From the NCBI RefSeq assembly GCF_030272615.1, contig NW_026729344.1, positions 1-64,000 on the forward strand: a stretch of 64,000 nt of DNA, in the 5' to 3' direction. The position numbers and the translations under genes were made by a program. Under the pieces are notes generated by a model. The model was not told the origin of the DNA, did no database searches, and saw nothing but the letters and a program-made list of their open reading frames with translations. Numbering within the stretch: position 1 is the first letter of the stretch; every line of letters begins with the position of its first letter. Of this stretch, positions 49,482 through 61,200 are shown piece after piece. This DNA comes from Cryptomeria japonica. Its lineage: Eukaryota > Streptophyta > Pinopsida > Cupressales > Cupressaceae.

Positions 49482-50214
49482 CTTCTTGTCAAGTTTTAGT
49501 CGTCGGGACTCATTTCGAGCCTTAGAGGTCGTTTCTTGTCCGGTTGCCCTGTCTTCGACCTGGGAACCCAATTTTGGTCCTCGGGTCCCATTTTTTTTTG
49601 TCTCGCATCCCACTTTTGGCCTGTGGCCTTTTCGGGGTCGATTCTCGTTTTGGGCATCAGAGCATGTTTCTTCTCCTAAAACCCAATATTTGTTTATTAA
49701 GTCTCGGAACACATTTTTGTTCTCGTGGACCCATCATGGGTCTTGGAACGCATTTGTGGTCCTTGGGTCCCATTTTGCATCCCGAAACTTGTGTTTTGGT
49801 GCTTGATCCCTATTTTGGGTGCCCACCTTGCACCAAGTGCGCACCCGGGGCAAACCGAGCGCCTTGGTGCACCGGGGCAAGATCGAGCGTGCACCCGAGG
49901 CGCCCCGAACATGCACCAAGGTGCACTCGGCCCACATGTGAGCGCAGGTCGTTGCGCCCGAGGTGGTGTGTGGGCACCGCGTTGCAGACGGGACACTGCA
50001 CGCACACGACGCCCCCTCCAGGTGCACGCACGTAGGCCGGGCCGGGTGCACACCCGACGCCCTAGCAAGGTGCGCGCACCCGGGCAGGGCTCACACTTGG
50101 CGAACGGGGCGCACTTCGCGAGGGAGGGTGTGCACCTCGACGGGGGTGGGTGGCCGGGGTGGATTCGCACGTGGGTCGCGGTTTGCTAAGTACACACTGC
50201 GACAAGCTCATAAC

Positions 50215-50333
50215 GGGTGCGATCATACCAGCGTTAGTGCACCGGATCCCATCAGAACTCCGCAGTTAAGCGCGCTTGGGCCGGAGTAGTACTGGGATGG
50301 GTGACCTCCCGGGAAGTCCCGGTGTTGCACCCT
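50215..50333 (+). rRNA. 5S ribosomal RNA, unit U7
   Basis: This copy is identical to the others and lies 7923 bp after the previous gene. Its 3' flank carries the six-G form of the variable run (50447-50452), as in U2. Confidence 0.98.
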
Positions 50334-50338
50334 TTTTT
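50333..50338 (+). terminator. RNA polymerase III T-run terminator, U7
   Basis: A T6 run immediately follows the 5S gene, with T5 just downstream. Confidence 0.93.
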
Positions 50339-53300
50339 AGTTTTTCGCCGGGCGTCGCAATGCTATTTGAATAAACCTTTTGCCCGTTTGCGTTCTCGTC
50401 GGGGCCGGGCCGGGCCGGGGTGCGCTGCCCGCACTACCGCGCGCGCGGGGGGCGACACCGAGCGCGCACCCGAGGCGCCCCGAGCACACAGGCCACGGTG
50501 CAACCCGGGCGTTGTGCGCGCACCCCGGTGCGCCCGAGGTGCTGCGCGCGCACCCAGGTGAAATCGGTGTGCACCTCGGCCAGTGCGCGCTCGGTCGAGT
50601 CGCGCACGTTGGCCAAGGTGCACGGTGATGTTTCTTACTCTAAGGTTCCGCACCAGACGCCCGGGACAGGTGAGCGAAGCTGGGCGGGGCCGGGTGCGCG
50701 GCCGGGGCAGGTGCACGCAGCTGGAGAGAGCTTTGGAGCACACTTCGGAGCGCACCAATGATGCGCTCCATTCAAAAGTTTCCTGAAAAGGCAAAAAAAG
50801 TTGAGATTATAGAATTTCCCACTTGAGAGATTGTAAAAAAAAAAAATTTAAAATGAAGGAAACGCGGGTGCCAAGGTGTGCGCAGCCCAGCCAAGGTGTG
50901 CGCACCAAGGCGCCCACCCTGGCGAAGGTGCACGCAAGGTGCGCACCCGAGGCAAACCGGACAATTAACCCAACTTTCGACTTCGCGCGCACCTTGGAGC
51001 GCACTTCGGAGCGCTCCTTGGTGCGCACCAATCTTGGGCACCTCGGAGTGCACCATGGCGCCCACCAAGGTGCGCACCCGGGGCAAACCGAGCTCCGACT
51101 TCGTGCGCACCTTGGAGCGCACGAAAGGTGCGCACCATGGCGCCCACCAAGGTGCGCAGCCCAGCCAAGGCGTGCGCATCAAGGTGCGCACCCTGGCGAA
51201 GGTGCGCACCCGGGGCAAACCGAGCTCCGACTTCGTGCGCACCTTGGAGCGCACAAAAGGTGCGCAACCCAGCCAAGGTGTGCGCACCCCGGTCAAACCG
51301 AGCTCCGAATCGTGCGCACCAGAGGTGCACGCCATCGTGCGCACCTTGGAGCACACTTCGGAGCCCTCCTTGGTGCGCGCCGATGTTGCGCACCTCGGAG
51401 CGCACCCGGGGAAAACAATGCAATTAACCCGACTTTCGACTTCGTGGGCACCTCGGAGCGCTCTCGGGTTCGCACCTCGGAGCACACCGAGGTGCGCACC
51501 TTTGATGCGCTGCCTTCACCAATTTCCAGAAAAGGCAAGAAAACATTGAGAAGGTGTGCGCACCGAGGTGCCCACCCTGGCGAAGGTGCACGCGAGGTGC
51601 GCACCCGGGGCAAACCGGGCTCCGACTTCGTGCACGCCGCACCTTGGAGCACACTTCGGAGCGCTCCTTGGTGCGCACCAGGGCGCGCAACCCAGCCGAG
51701 GTGCCCACCCCGGCGAAGGTGCACGCGAGGTGCGCACCCGGGGCAAACCGGGCTCCGACTTCGTGCACGCCATGGTGCCCACCGCGGCGAAGGTGCACGC
51801 GAGGTGCGCACCCGGGGCAAACCGGGCTCCGACTTCGTGCACGCCGCACCTTGGAGCACACTTCGGAGCGCTCCTTGGTGCGCACCATGGTGCCCACCAG
51901 GGCGCGCAACCCCGCCGAAGGTGCACGCGAGGTGCGCACCCGGGGCAAACCGGGCTCCGACTTCGTGCACGCCGCACCTTGGAGCACACTTCGGAGCGCT
52001 CCTTGGTGCGCACCATGGTGCCCACCAGGGCGCGCAACCCCGCCGAAGGTGCACGCGAGGTGCGCACCCGGGGCAAACCGGGCTCCGACTTCGTGCACGC
52101 CATGGTGCGCACCGCGGCGAAGGTGCGCACCCGGGGCAAACCGGGCTCCGACTTCGTGCACGCCGCACCTTGGAGCACACTTCGGAGCGCTCCTTGGTGC
52201 GCACCAGGGCGCGCAACCCAGCCGAGGTGCCCACCCCGGCGAAGGTGCACGCGAGGTGCGTACCCGGGGCAAACCGGGCTCCGACTTCGTGCACGCCGCA
52301 CCTTGGAGCACACTTCGGAGCGCTCCTTGGTGCGCACCATGGTGCCCACCAGGCCGCGCAACCCAGCCAAGGTGTGCGCACCAAGGTGCACGCGAGGTGC
52401 GCACCCGGGGCAAACCGGGGTCCGACTTCGTGCACGCCGCACCTTGGAGCACACATCGGGGCGCTCCCGGGTTCGCACCGGCGTTGCGCACCGTGGTGGG
52501 CACCTCGGAGCACACCAAGGTGGGCAGCGAGGTGCGCACCTTTGATGCGATGCCTTCACTAATTTCCATAAAAGGCAAAAAAAAAACGAGATTTTAAAAT
52601 TTCCGTTTTGAAAGATAGTGAGAAAAAGGGAATGCTGGTGCCATCTTGAGCCCGCCCTGGTGCGCAGCCCAGCCAAGGTGTGCGCACCAAGGTGCCCACC
52701 CTGGCGAAGGTGCGCGCCCGGGCAATTAACCCAACTTCCAACTTCGCGCGCGCCAGGGTGGGAGCGCACCCAACAACCGGGCCTGGGAAGAGCCAATGCG
52801 AGAAACCCCACCAAACGCTCTGACAAAAAAAGAGGGGGCGCTCCAGTAACCCCGCTTCGGAGCGCACCCTGGGCAAACCCAGCCAAGGTGCCCACCCCGG
52901 CCAAGGTGCAGGCGAGGTGCGCACCCGGGGCAAACCGGGCTCCGACAACGTGCACGCCGCACCTTGGAGCACACTTCGTAGCGCTCCCGGGTGCGCACCT
53001 CAGAGCACACCAAGGTGGGCAGCGAGGTGCGCACCTTTGATGCGCTGCCTTCACTAATTTCCAGAAAAGGCAAAAAAAAAAGGAGATTTTAAAATTTCCG
53101 TTTTGAAAGATAGTGAAAAAAACGGAACGCGCGTGCCATCTTGAGCCCGCCCTGGTGCGCAGCCCAGGTAAGGTGCCCACCCTGGCAAAGGTGCGCACCC
53201 GGGCAATTAACCCTACTTCCGACTTCGTGCGCGCCAGGGTGGCAACCGGGCCTCGGAAGAGCCAATGCGAGAAACCCCACCAAACGCTCCGACAAAAAAA

Positions 53301-56300
53301 GAGGCGGCGCTCCAATAACCCCGCTTCGGAGCGCAGCCGGGGCAAACCCAGCCAAGGTGCCCACCCCGACGAAGGTGCACGCGAGGTGCGCACCCGGGGC
53401 AAACCGGGCTCCGACAACGTGCACGCAGCACCTTGGAGCACACTTCGAAGCACTCCCGGGTGCCCACCGGCGTTGCGCACCGTGGTGGGCAGCGAGGTGC
53501 GCACCTTTGATGCGCTGCCTTCACTAATTTCCAGAAAAAGGCAAAAAAAAATGAGATTTTAAAATTTCCGTTTTGAAAGATAGTGAAAAAAAAGGAACGC
53601 GGGTGCCATCTTGAGCCCGCCCTGGTGCGCAGCCCAGGCAAGGCATGCGCACCAAGGTGCCCACCCGAGGTGCACACCCGGGGCAAACCGGGCTCCGACT
53701 TCGTGCAGGCCGCACCTTGGAGCACACTTCGGAGCGCTCCTTGGTGCGCACCATGGTGCCCACCAGGGCGCGCAACCCAGCCAAGGTCTGCACACTAAGG
53801 TGCCCACCCCGGCGAAGGTGCACGCGAGGTGCGCACCCGGGGCAAACCGGGCTCCGACTTCGTGCACGCCATGGTGCCCACCGCGGCGAAGGTGCACGCG
53901 AGGTGCGCACCCGGGGCAAACCGGGCTCCGACTTCGTGCACGCCGCACCTTGGAGCACACTTCGGAGCGCTCCTTGGTGCGCACCATGGTGCCCACCAGG
54001 GCGCGCAACCCAGCCAAGGTGTGCGCACCAAGGTGCACGCGAGGTGCGCACCCGGGGCAAACCGGGGTCCGACTTCGTGCACGCCGCACCTTGGAGCACA
54101 CATCGGAGCGCTCCCAGGTTCGCACCAGCGTTGCGCACCTTTGATGCGCTGCCTTCACTAATTTCCAGAAAAGGCAAAAAAAAACGATATTTTAAAATTT
54201 CCGTTCTGAAAGATAGTGAAAAAAACGGAACGCGGGTGCCATCTTGAGCCCTTCCTGGTGCGCAGCCCAGGCAAGTTGTGCGCACCAAGGTGCCCACCCT
54301 GGCGGAGGTGCGCGCCCGGGGCAAACCGGGCTCCGACTTCGTGCACTGCATGGTGCCCACCAAGGCGCGCAACCCAGCCAAGGTGCCCACCGCAGCGAAG
54401 GTGCACGCGAGGTGCACACCCGGGGCAAACCGGGCTCCGACTTCGTGCACGCCGCACCTTGGAGCACACTTCAGAGCGCTCCTTGGTGCGCACCAGGGCG
54501 CGCAACCCAGCCGAGGTGCCCACCCCGGCGAAGGTGCACGCGAGGTGCGCACCCGGGGCAAACCGGGCTCCGACTTCGTGCACGCCATGGTGCCCACCGC
54601 GGCGAAGGTGCGCACCCGGGGCAAACCGGGCTCCGACTTCGTGCACGCCGCACCTTGGAGCACACTTCGGAGCGCTCCTTGGTGCGCACCATGGTGCCCA
54701 CCAGGCCGCGCAACCCAGCCAAGGTGTGCGCACCAAGGTGCACGCGAGGTGCGCACCCGGGGCAAACCGGGGTCCGACTTCGTGCACGCCGCACCTTGGA
54801 GCACACATCGGGGCGCTCCCGGGTTCGCACCGGCGTTGCGCACCGTGGTGGGCACCTCGGAGCACACCAAGGTGGGCAGCGAGGTGCGCACCTTTGATGC
54901 GATGCCTTCACTAATTTCCATAAAAGGCAAAAAAAAAACGAGATTTTAAAATTTCCGTTTTGAAAGATAGTGAGAAAAAGGGAATGCTGGTGCCATCTTG
55001 AGCCCGCCCTGGTGCGCAGCCCAGCCAAGGTTTGCGCACCAAGGTGCCCACCCTGGCGAAGGTGCGCGCCCGGGCAATTAACCCAACTTCCAACTTCGCG
55101 CGCGCCAGGGTGGGAGCGCACCCAACAACCGGGCCTGGGAAGAGCCAATGCGAGAAACCCCACCAAACTCTCTGACAAAAAAAGAGGGGGCGCTCCAGTA
55201 ACCCCGCTTCGGAGCGCACCCTGGGCAAACCCAGCCAAGGTGCCCACCCCGGCCAAGGTGCAGGCGAGGTGCGCACCCGGGGCAAACCGGGCTCCGACAA
55301 CGTGCACGCCGCACCTTGGAGCACACTTCGTAGCGCTCCCGGGTGCGCACCTCAGAGCACACCAAGGTGGGCAGCGAGGTGCGCACCTTTGATGCGCTGC
55401 CTTCACTAATTTCCAGAAAAGGCAAAAAAAAAAGGAGATTTTAAAATTTCCGTTTTGAAAGATAGTGAAAAAAACGGAACGCGCGTGCCATCTTGAGCCC
55501 GCCCTGGTGCGCAGCCCAGGTAAGGTGCCACCCTGGCAAAGGTGCGCACCCGGGCAATTAACCCTACTTCCGACTTCGTGCGCGCCAGGGTGGCAACCGG
55601 GCCTCGGAAGAGCCAATGCGAGAAACCCCACCAAACGCTCCGACAAAAAAAGAGGCGGCGCTCCAATAACCCCGCTTCGGAGCGCAGCCGGGGCAAACCA
55701 AGCCAAGGTGCCCACCCCGACGAAGGTGCACGCGAGGTGCGCACCCGGGGCAAACCGGGCTCCGACAACGTGCACGCAGCACCTTGGAGCACACTTCGAA
55801 GCACTCCCGGGTGCCCACCGGCGTTGCGCACCGTGGTGGGCAGCGAGGTGCGCACCTTTGATGCGCTGCCTTCACTAATTTCCAGAAAAAGGCAAAAAAA
55901 AATGAGATTTTAAAATTTCCGTTTTGAAAGATAGTGAAAAAAAAGGAACGCGGGTGCCATCTTGAGCCCGCCCTGGTGCGCAGCCCAGGCAAGGCATGCG
56001 CACCAAGGTGCCCACCCGAGGTGCACACCCGGGGCAAACCGGGCTCCGACTTCGTGCAGGCCGCACCTTGGAGCACACTTCGGAGCGCTCCTTGGTGCGC
56101 ACCATGGTGCCCACCAGGGCGCACCCGAGGCAAACCGGGCTCCGACTTCGTGCACGCCGCACCTTGGAGCACACATCGGAGCGCTCCCAGGTTCGCACCA
56201 GCGTTGCGCACCTTTGATGCGCTGCCTTCACTAATTTCCAGAAAAGGCAAAAAAAAACGATATTTTAAAATTTCCGTTCTGAAAGATAGTGAAAAAAACG

Positions 56301-56896
56301 GAACGCGGGTGCCATCTTGAGCCCTTCCTGATGCGCAGCCCAGGCAAGTTGTGCGCACCAAGGTGCCCACCCTGGCGGAGGTGCGCGCCCGGGGCAAACC
56401 GGGCTCCGACTTCGTGCACTGCATGGTGCCCACCAAGGCGCGCAACCCAGCCAAGGTGCCCACCGCAGCGAAGGTGCACGCGAGGTGCGCACCCGAGGTG
56501 CACACCCGGGGCAAACCGGGCTCCGACTTCGTGCACGCCGCACCTTGGAGCACACTTCAGAGCGCTCCTTGGTACGCACCAGGGCGCGCAACCCAGCCAA
56601 GGTGCTCACCCCGGCGAAGGTGCACGCGAGGTGCGCACCCGGGGCAAACCGGGCTCGGACTTCGTGCACGCCGCACCTTGGAGCACACATCGGAGCGCTC
56701 CCGGGTTCGCACCAGCATTGCGCACCTTTGATGCGCTGCCTTCACTAATTTCCAGAAAAGGCAAAAAAAAGAAAAAAATGAGATTTTAAAATTTCCGTTT
56801 TGAAAGATAGTGAAAAAAACGGAACGCGGGTGCCATCTTGAGCCCGCCCTGGTGTGCAGCCCAGGCAAGTTGTGCGCACCAAGGCACCCACCCTGG

Positions 56897-57405
56897 CCAA
56901 GGTGGGTCACGGGGTGGGTCCTAGGGTGGGTAACGGGGTGGGTACTAAGGTGCGTGCCAAGGTGGGTCATAGGGTGGGTGCCAAGGTGGGCACCAGGGTG
57001 GGTGTGCACCAACCCTAGCCAGGGTAGGTCACGGGGTGGTTGTCGGGGTGGGCGTCAAGGAGCCAAGGTGGGTGGCAAGTAGCCAAGTTGCGTGCCAAGG
57101 TGGGTGTCGGGGTGGGTGCCAAGGATCCAAGGTGGGTGCCAAGGAACCAAGGTGGGTGTCTGGGTGGGTGCCGAGGTGGGAGCCAGGGTGGGTCCCAAGG
57201 TGAGTGCAAAGGTGGGTGCCAGGGTCAAGGTGAGTGCCAATGTGGGTTCCAAGGTGCCAGGGTCAGGGTGAGTGCCAATGTGGGTTCAAAGGTGCTAAGT
57301 TGGGTGCGAGGTTGGGTGCGAGGGTGGGTGGGTGCCAAGGTGTGCTAGGTGGAAGCCCGGGTGGGTCGGCATCCCATGGGTGTCGAGTTGGGTGCCTGAT
57401 GGGTG
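56897..57405 (+). repeat. G-rich 12-bp minisatellite (U7)
   Basis: This is the same 509-bp array upstream of the 5S gene at 58139, with no length change. Confidence 0.88.
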
Positions 57406-58138
57406 CTTCTTGTCAAGTTTTAGTCGTCGGGACTCATTTCGAGCCTTAGAGGTCGTTTCTTGTCCGGTTGCCCTGTCTTCGACCTGGGAACCCAATTTTG
57501 GTCCTCGGGTCCCATTTTTTTTTGTCTCGCATCCCACTTTTGGCCTGTGGCCTTTTCGGGGTCGATTCTCGTTTTGGGCATCAGAGCATGTTTCTTCTCC
57601 TAAAACCCAATATTTGTTTATTAAGTCTCGGAACACATTTTTGTTCTCGTGGACCCATCATGGGTCTTGGAACGCATTTGTGGTCCTTGGGTCCCATTTT
57701 GCATCCCGAAACTTGTGTTTTGGTGCTTGATCCCTATTTTGGGTGCCCACCTTGCACCAAGTGCGCACCCGGGGCAAACCGAGCGCCTTGGTGCACCGGG
57801 GCAAGATCGAGCGTGCACCCGAGGCGCCCCGAACATGCACCAAGGTGCACTCGGCCCACATGTGAGCGCAGGTCGTTGCGCCCGAGGTGGTGTGTGGGCA
57901 CCGCGTTGCAGACGGGACACTGCACGCACACGACGCCCCCTCCAGGTGCACGCACGTAGGCCGGGCCGGGTGCACACCCGACGCCCTAGCAAGGTGCGCG
58001 CACCCGGGCAGGGCTCACACTTGGCGAACGGGGCGCACTTCGCGAGGGAGGGTGTGCACCTCGACGGGGGTGGGTGGCCGGGGTGGATTCGCACGTGGGT
58101 CGCGGTTTGCTAAGTACACACTGCGACAAGCTCATAAC

Positions 58139-58257
58139 GGGTGCGATCATACCAGCGTTAGTGCACCGGATCCCATCAGAACTCCGCAGTTAAGCGCGCT
58201 TGGGCCGGAGTAGTACTGGGATGGGTGACCTCCCGGGAAGTCCCGGTGTTGCACCCT
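58139..58257 (+). rRNA. 5S ribosomal RNA, unit U8
   Basis: This copy is identical to the others and lies 7924 bp after the previous gene. It is the last 5S gene in the window. Its unit is cut off at 64000, about 2.06 kb before the next gene would be expected. Confidence 0.98.
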
Positions 58258-58262
58258 TTTTT
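58257..58262 (+). terminator. RNA polymerase III T-run terminator, U8
   Basis: A T6 run immediately follows the 5S gene, with T5 just downstream. Confidence 0.93.
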
Positions 58263-61200
58263 AGTTTTTCGCCGGGCGTCGCAATGCTATTTGAATAAAC
58301 CTTTTGCCCGTTTGCGTTCTCGTCGGGGCCGGGCCGGGCCGGGGTGCGCTGCCCGCACTACCGCGCGCGCGGGGGCGACACCGAGCGCGCACCCGAGGCG
58401 CCCCGAGCACACAGGCCACGGTGCAACCCGGGCGTTGTGCGCGCACCCCGGTGCGCCCGAGGTGCTGCGCGCGCACCCAGGTGAAATCGGTGTGCACCTC
58501 GGCCAGTGCGCGCTCGGTCGAGTCGCGCACGTTGGCCAAGGTGCACGGTGATGTTTCTTACTCTAAGGTTCCGCACCAGACGCCCGGGACAGGTGAGCGA
58601 AGCTGGGCGGGGCCGGGTGCGCGGCCGGGGCAGGTGCACGCAGCTGGAGAGAGCTTTGGAGCACACTTCGGAGCGCACCAATGATGCGCTCCATTCAAAA
58701 GTTTCCTGAAAAGGCAAAAAAAGTTGAGATTATAGAATTTCCCACTTGAGAGATTGTAAAAAAAAAAAATTTAAAATGAAGGAAACGCGGGTGCCAAGGT
58801 GTGCGCAGCCCAGCCAAGGTGTGCGCACCAAGGCGCCCACCCTGGCGAAGGTGCACGCAAGGTGCGCACCCGAGGCAAACCGGACAATTAACCCAACTTT
58901 CGACTTCGCGCGCACCTTGGAGCGCACTTCGGAGCGCTCCTTGGTGCGCACCAATCTTGGGCACCTCGGAGTGCACCATGGCGCCCACCAAGGTGCGCAC
59001 CCGGGGCAAACCGAGCTCCGACTTCGTGCGCACCTTGGAGCGCACGAAAGGTGCGCACCATGGCGCCCACCAAGGTGCGCAGCCCAGCCAAGGCGTGCGC
59101 ATCAAGGTGCGCACCCTGGCGAAGGTGCGCACCCGGGGCAAACCGAGCTCCGACTTCGTGCGCACCTTGGAGCGCACAAAAGGTGCGCAACCCAGCCAAG
59201 GTGTGCGCACCCCGGTCAAACCGAGCTCCGAATCGTGCGCACCAGAGGTGCACGCCATCGTGCGCACCTTGGAGCACACTTCGGAGCCCTCCTTGGTGCG
59301 CGCCGATGTTGCGCACCTCGGAGCGCACCCGGGGAAAACAATGCAATTAACCCGACTTTCGACTTCGTGGGCACCTCGGAGCGCTCTCGGGTTCGCACCT
59401 CGGAGCACACCGAGGTGCGCACCTTTGATGCGCTGCCTTCACCAATTTCCAGAAAAGGCAAGAAAACATTGAGAAGGTGTGCGCACCGAGGTGCCCACCC
59501 TGGCGAAGGTGCACGCGAGGTGCGCACCCGGGGCAAACCGGGCTCCGACTTCGTGCACGCCGCACCTTGGAGCACACTTCGGAGCGCTCCTTGGTGCGCA
59601 CCAGGGCGCGCAACCCAGCCGAGGTGCCCACCCCGGCGAAGGTGCACGCGAGGTGCGCACCCGGGGCAAACCGGGCTCCGACTTCGTGCACGCCATGGTG
59701 CCCACCGCGGCGAAGGTGCACGCGAGGTGCGCACCCGGGGCAAACCGGGCTCCGACTTCGTGCACGCCGCACCTTGGAGCACACTTCGGAGCGCTCCTTG
59801 GTGCGCACCATGGTGCCCACCAGGGCGCGCAACCCCGCCGAAGGTGCACGCGAGGTGCGCACCCGGGGCAAACCGGGCTCCGACTTCGTGCACGCCGCAC
59901 CTTGGAGCACACTTCGGAGCGCTCCTTGGTGCGCACCATGGTGCCCACCAGGGCGCGCAACCCCGCCGAAGGTGCACGCGAGGTGCGCACCCGGGGCAAA
60001 CCGGGCTCCGACTTCGTGCACGCCATGGTGCGCACCGCGGCGAAGGTGCGCACCCGGGGCAAACCGGGCTCCGACTTCGTGCACGCCGCACCTTGGAGCA
60101 CACTTCGGAGCGCTCCTTGGTGCGCACCAGGGCGCGCAACCCAGCCGAGGTGCCCACCCCGGCGAAGGTGCACGCGAGGTGCGTACCCGGGGCAAACCGG
60201 GCTCCGACTTCGTGCACGCCGCACCTTGGAGCACACTTCGGAGCGCTCCTTGGTGCGCACCATGGTGCCCACCAGGCCGCGCAACCCAGCCAAGGTGTGC
60301 GCACCAAGGTGCACGCGAGGTGCGCACCCGGGGCAAACCAGGGTCCGACTTCGTGCACGCCGCACCTTGGAGCACACATCGGGGCGCTCCCGGGTTCGCA
60401 CCGGCGTTGCGCACCGTGGTGGGCACCTCGGAGCACACCAAGGTGGGCAGCGAGGTGCGCACCTTTGATGCGATGCCTTCACTAATTTCCATAAAAGGCA
60501 AAAAAAAAACGAGATTTTAAAATTTCCGTTTTGAAAGATAGTGAGAAAAAGGGAATGCTGGTGCCATCTTGAGCCCGCCCTGGTGCGCAGCCCAGCCAAG
60601 GTGTGCGCACCAAGGTGCCCACCCTGGCGAAGGTGCGCGCCCGGGCAATTAACCCAACTTCCAACTTCGCGCGCGCCAGGGTGGGAGCGCACCCAACAAC
60701 CGGGCCTGGGAAGAGCCAATGCGAGAAACCCCACCAAACGCTCTGACAAAAAAAGAGGGGGCGCTCCAGTAACCCCGCTTCGGAGCGCACCCTGGGCAAA
60801 CCCAGCCAAGGTGCCCACCCCGGCCAAGGTGCAGGCGAGGTGCGCACCCGGGGCAAACCGGGCTCCGACAACGTGCACGCCGCACCTTGGAGCACACTTC
60901 GTAGCGCTCCCGGGTGCGCACCTCAGAGCACACCAAGGTGGGCAGCGAGGTGCGCACCTTTGATGCGCTGCCTTCACTAATTTCCAGAAAAGGCAAAAAA
61001 AAAAGGAGATTTTAAAATTTCCGTTTTGAAAGATAGTGAAAAAAACGGAACGCGCGTGCCATCTTGAGCCCGCCCTGGTGCGCAGCCCAGGTAAGGTGCC
61101 CACCCTGGCAAAGGTGCGCACCCGGGCAATTAACCCTACTTCCGACTTCGTGCGCGCCAGGGTGGCAACCGGGCCTCGGAAGAGCCAATGCGAGAAACCC

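Larger units (their letters stand above)
42292..50214 (+). repeat. 5S rDNA repeat unit U6 (7923 bp)
   Basis: To convert from U1, add 39618. No private change was found; apart from the site that is T only in U0, it reads the same as U1. Confidence 0.97.
50215..58138 (+). repeat. 5S rDNA repeat unit U7 (7924 bp)
   Basis: To convert from U1, add 47541 up to the G run and 47542 after it. It carries the six-G run (50447-50452), as in U2, and no other change was found. Confidence 0.97.
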
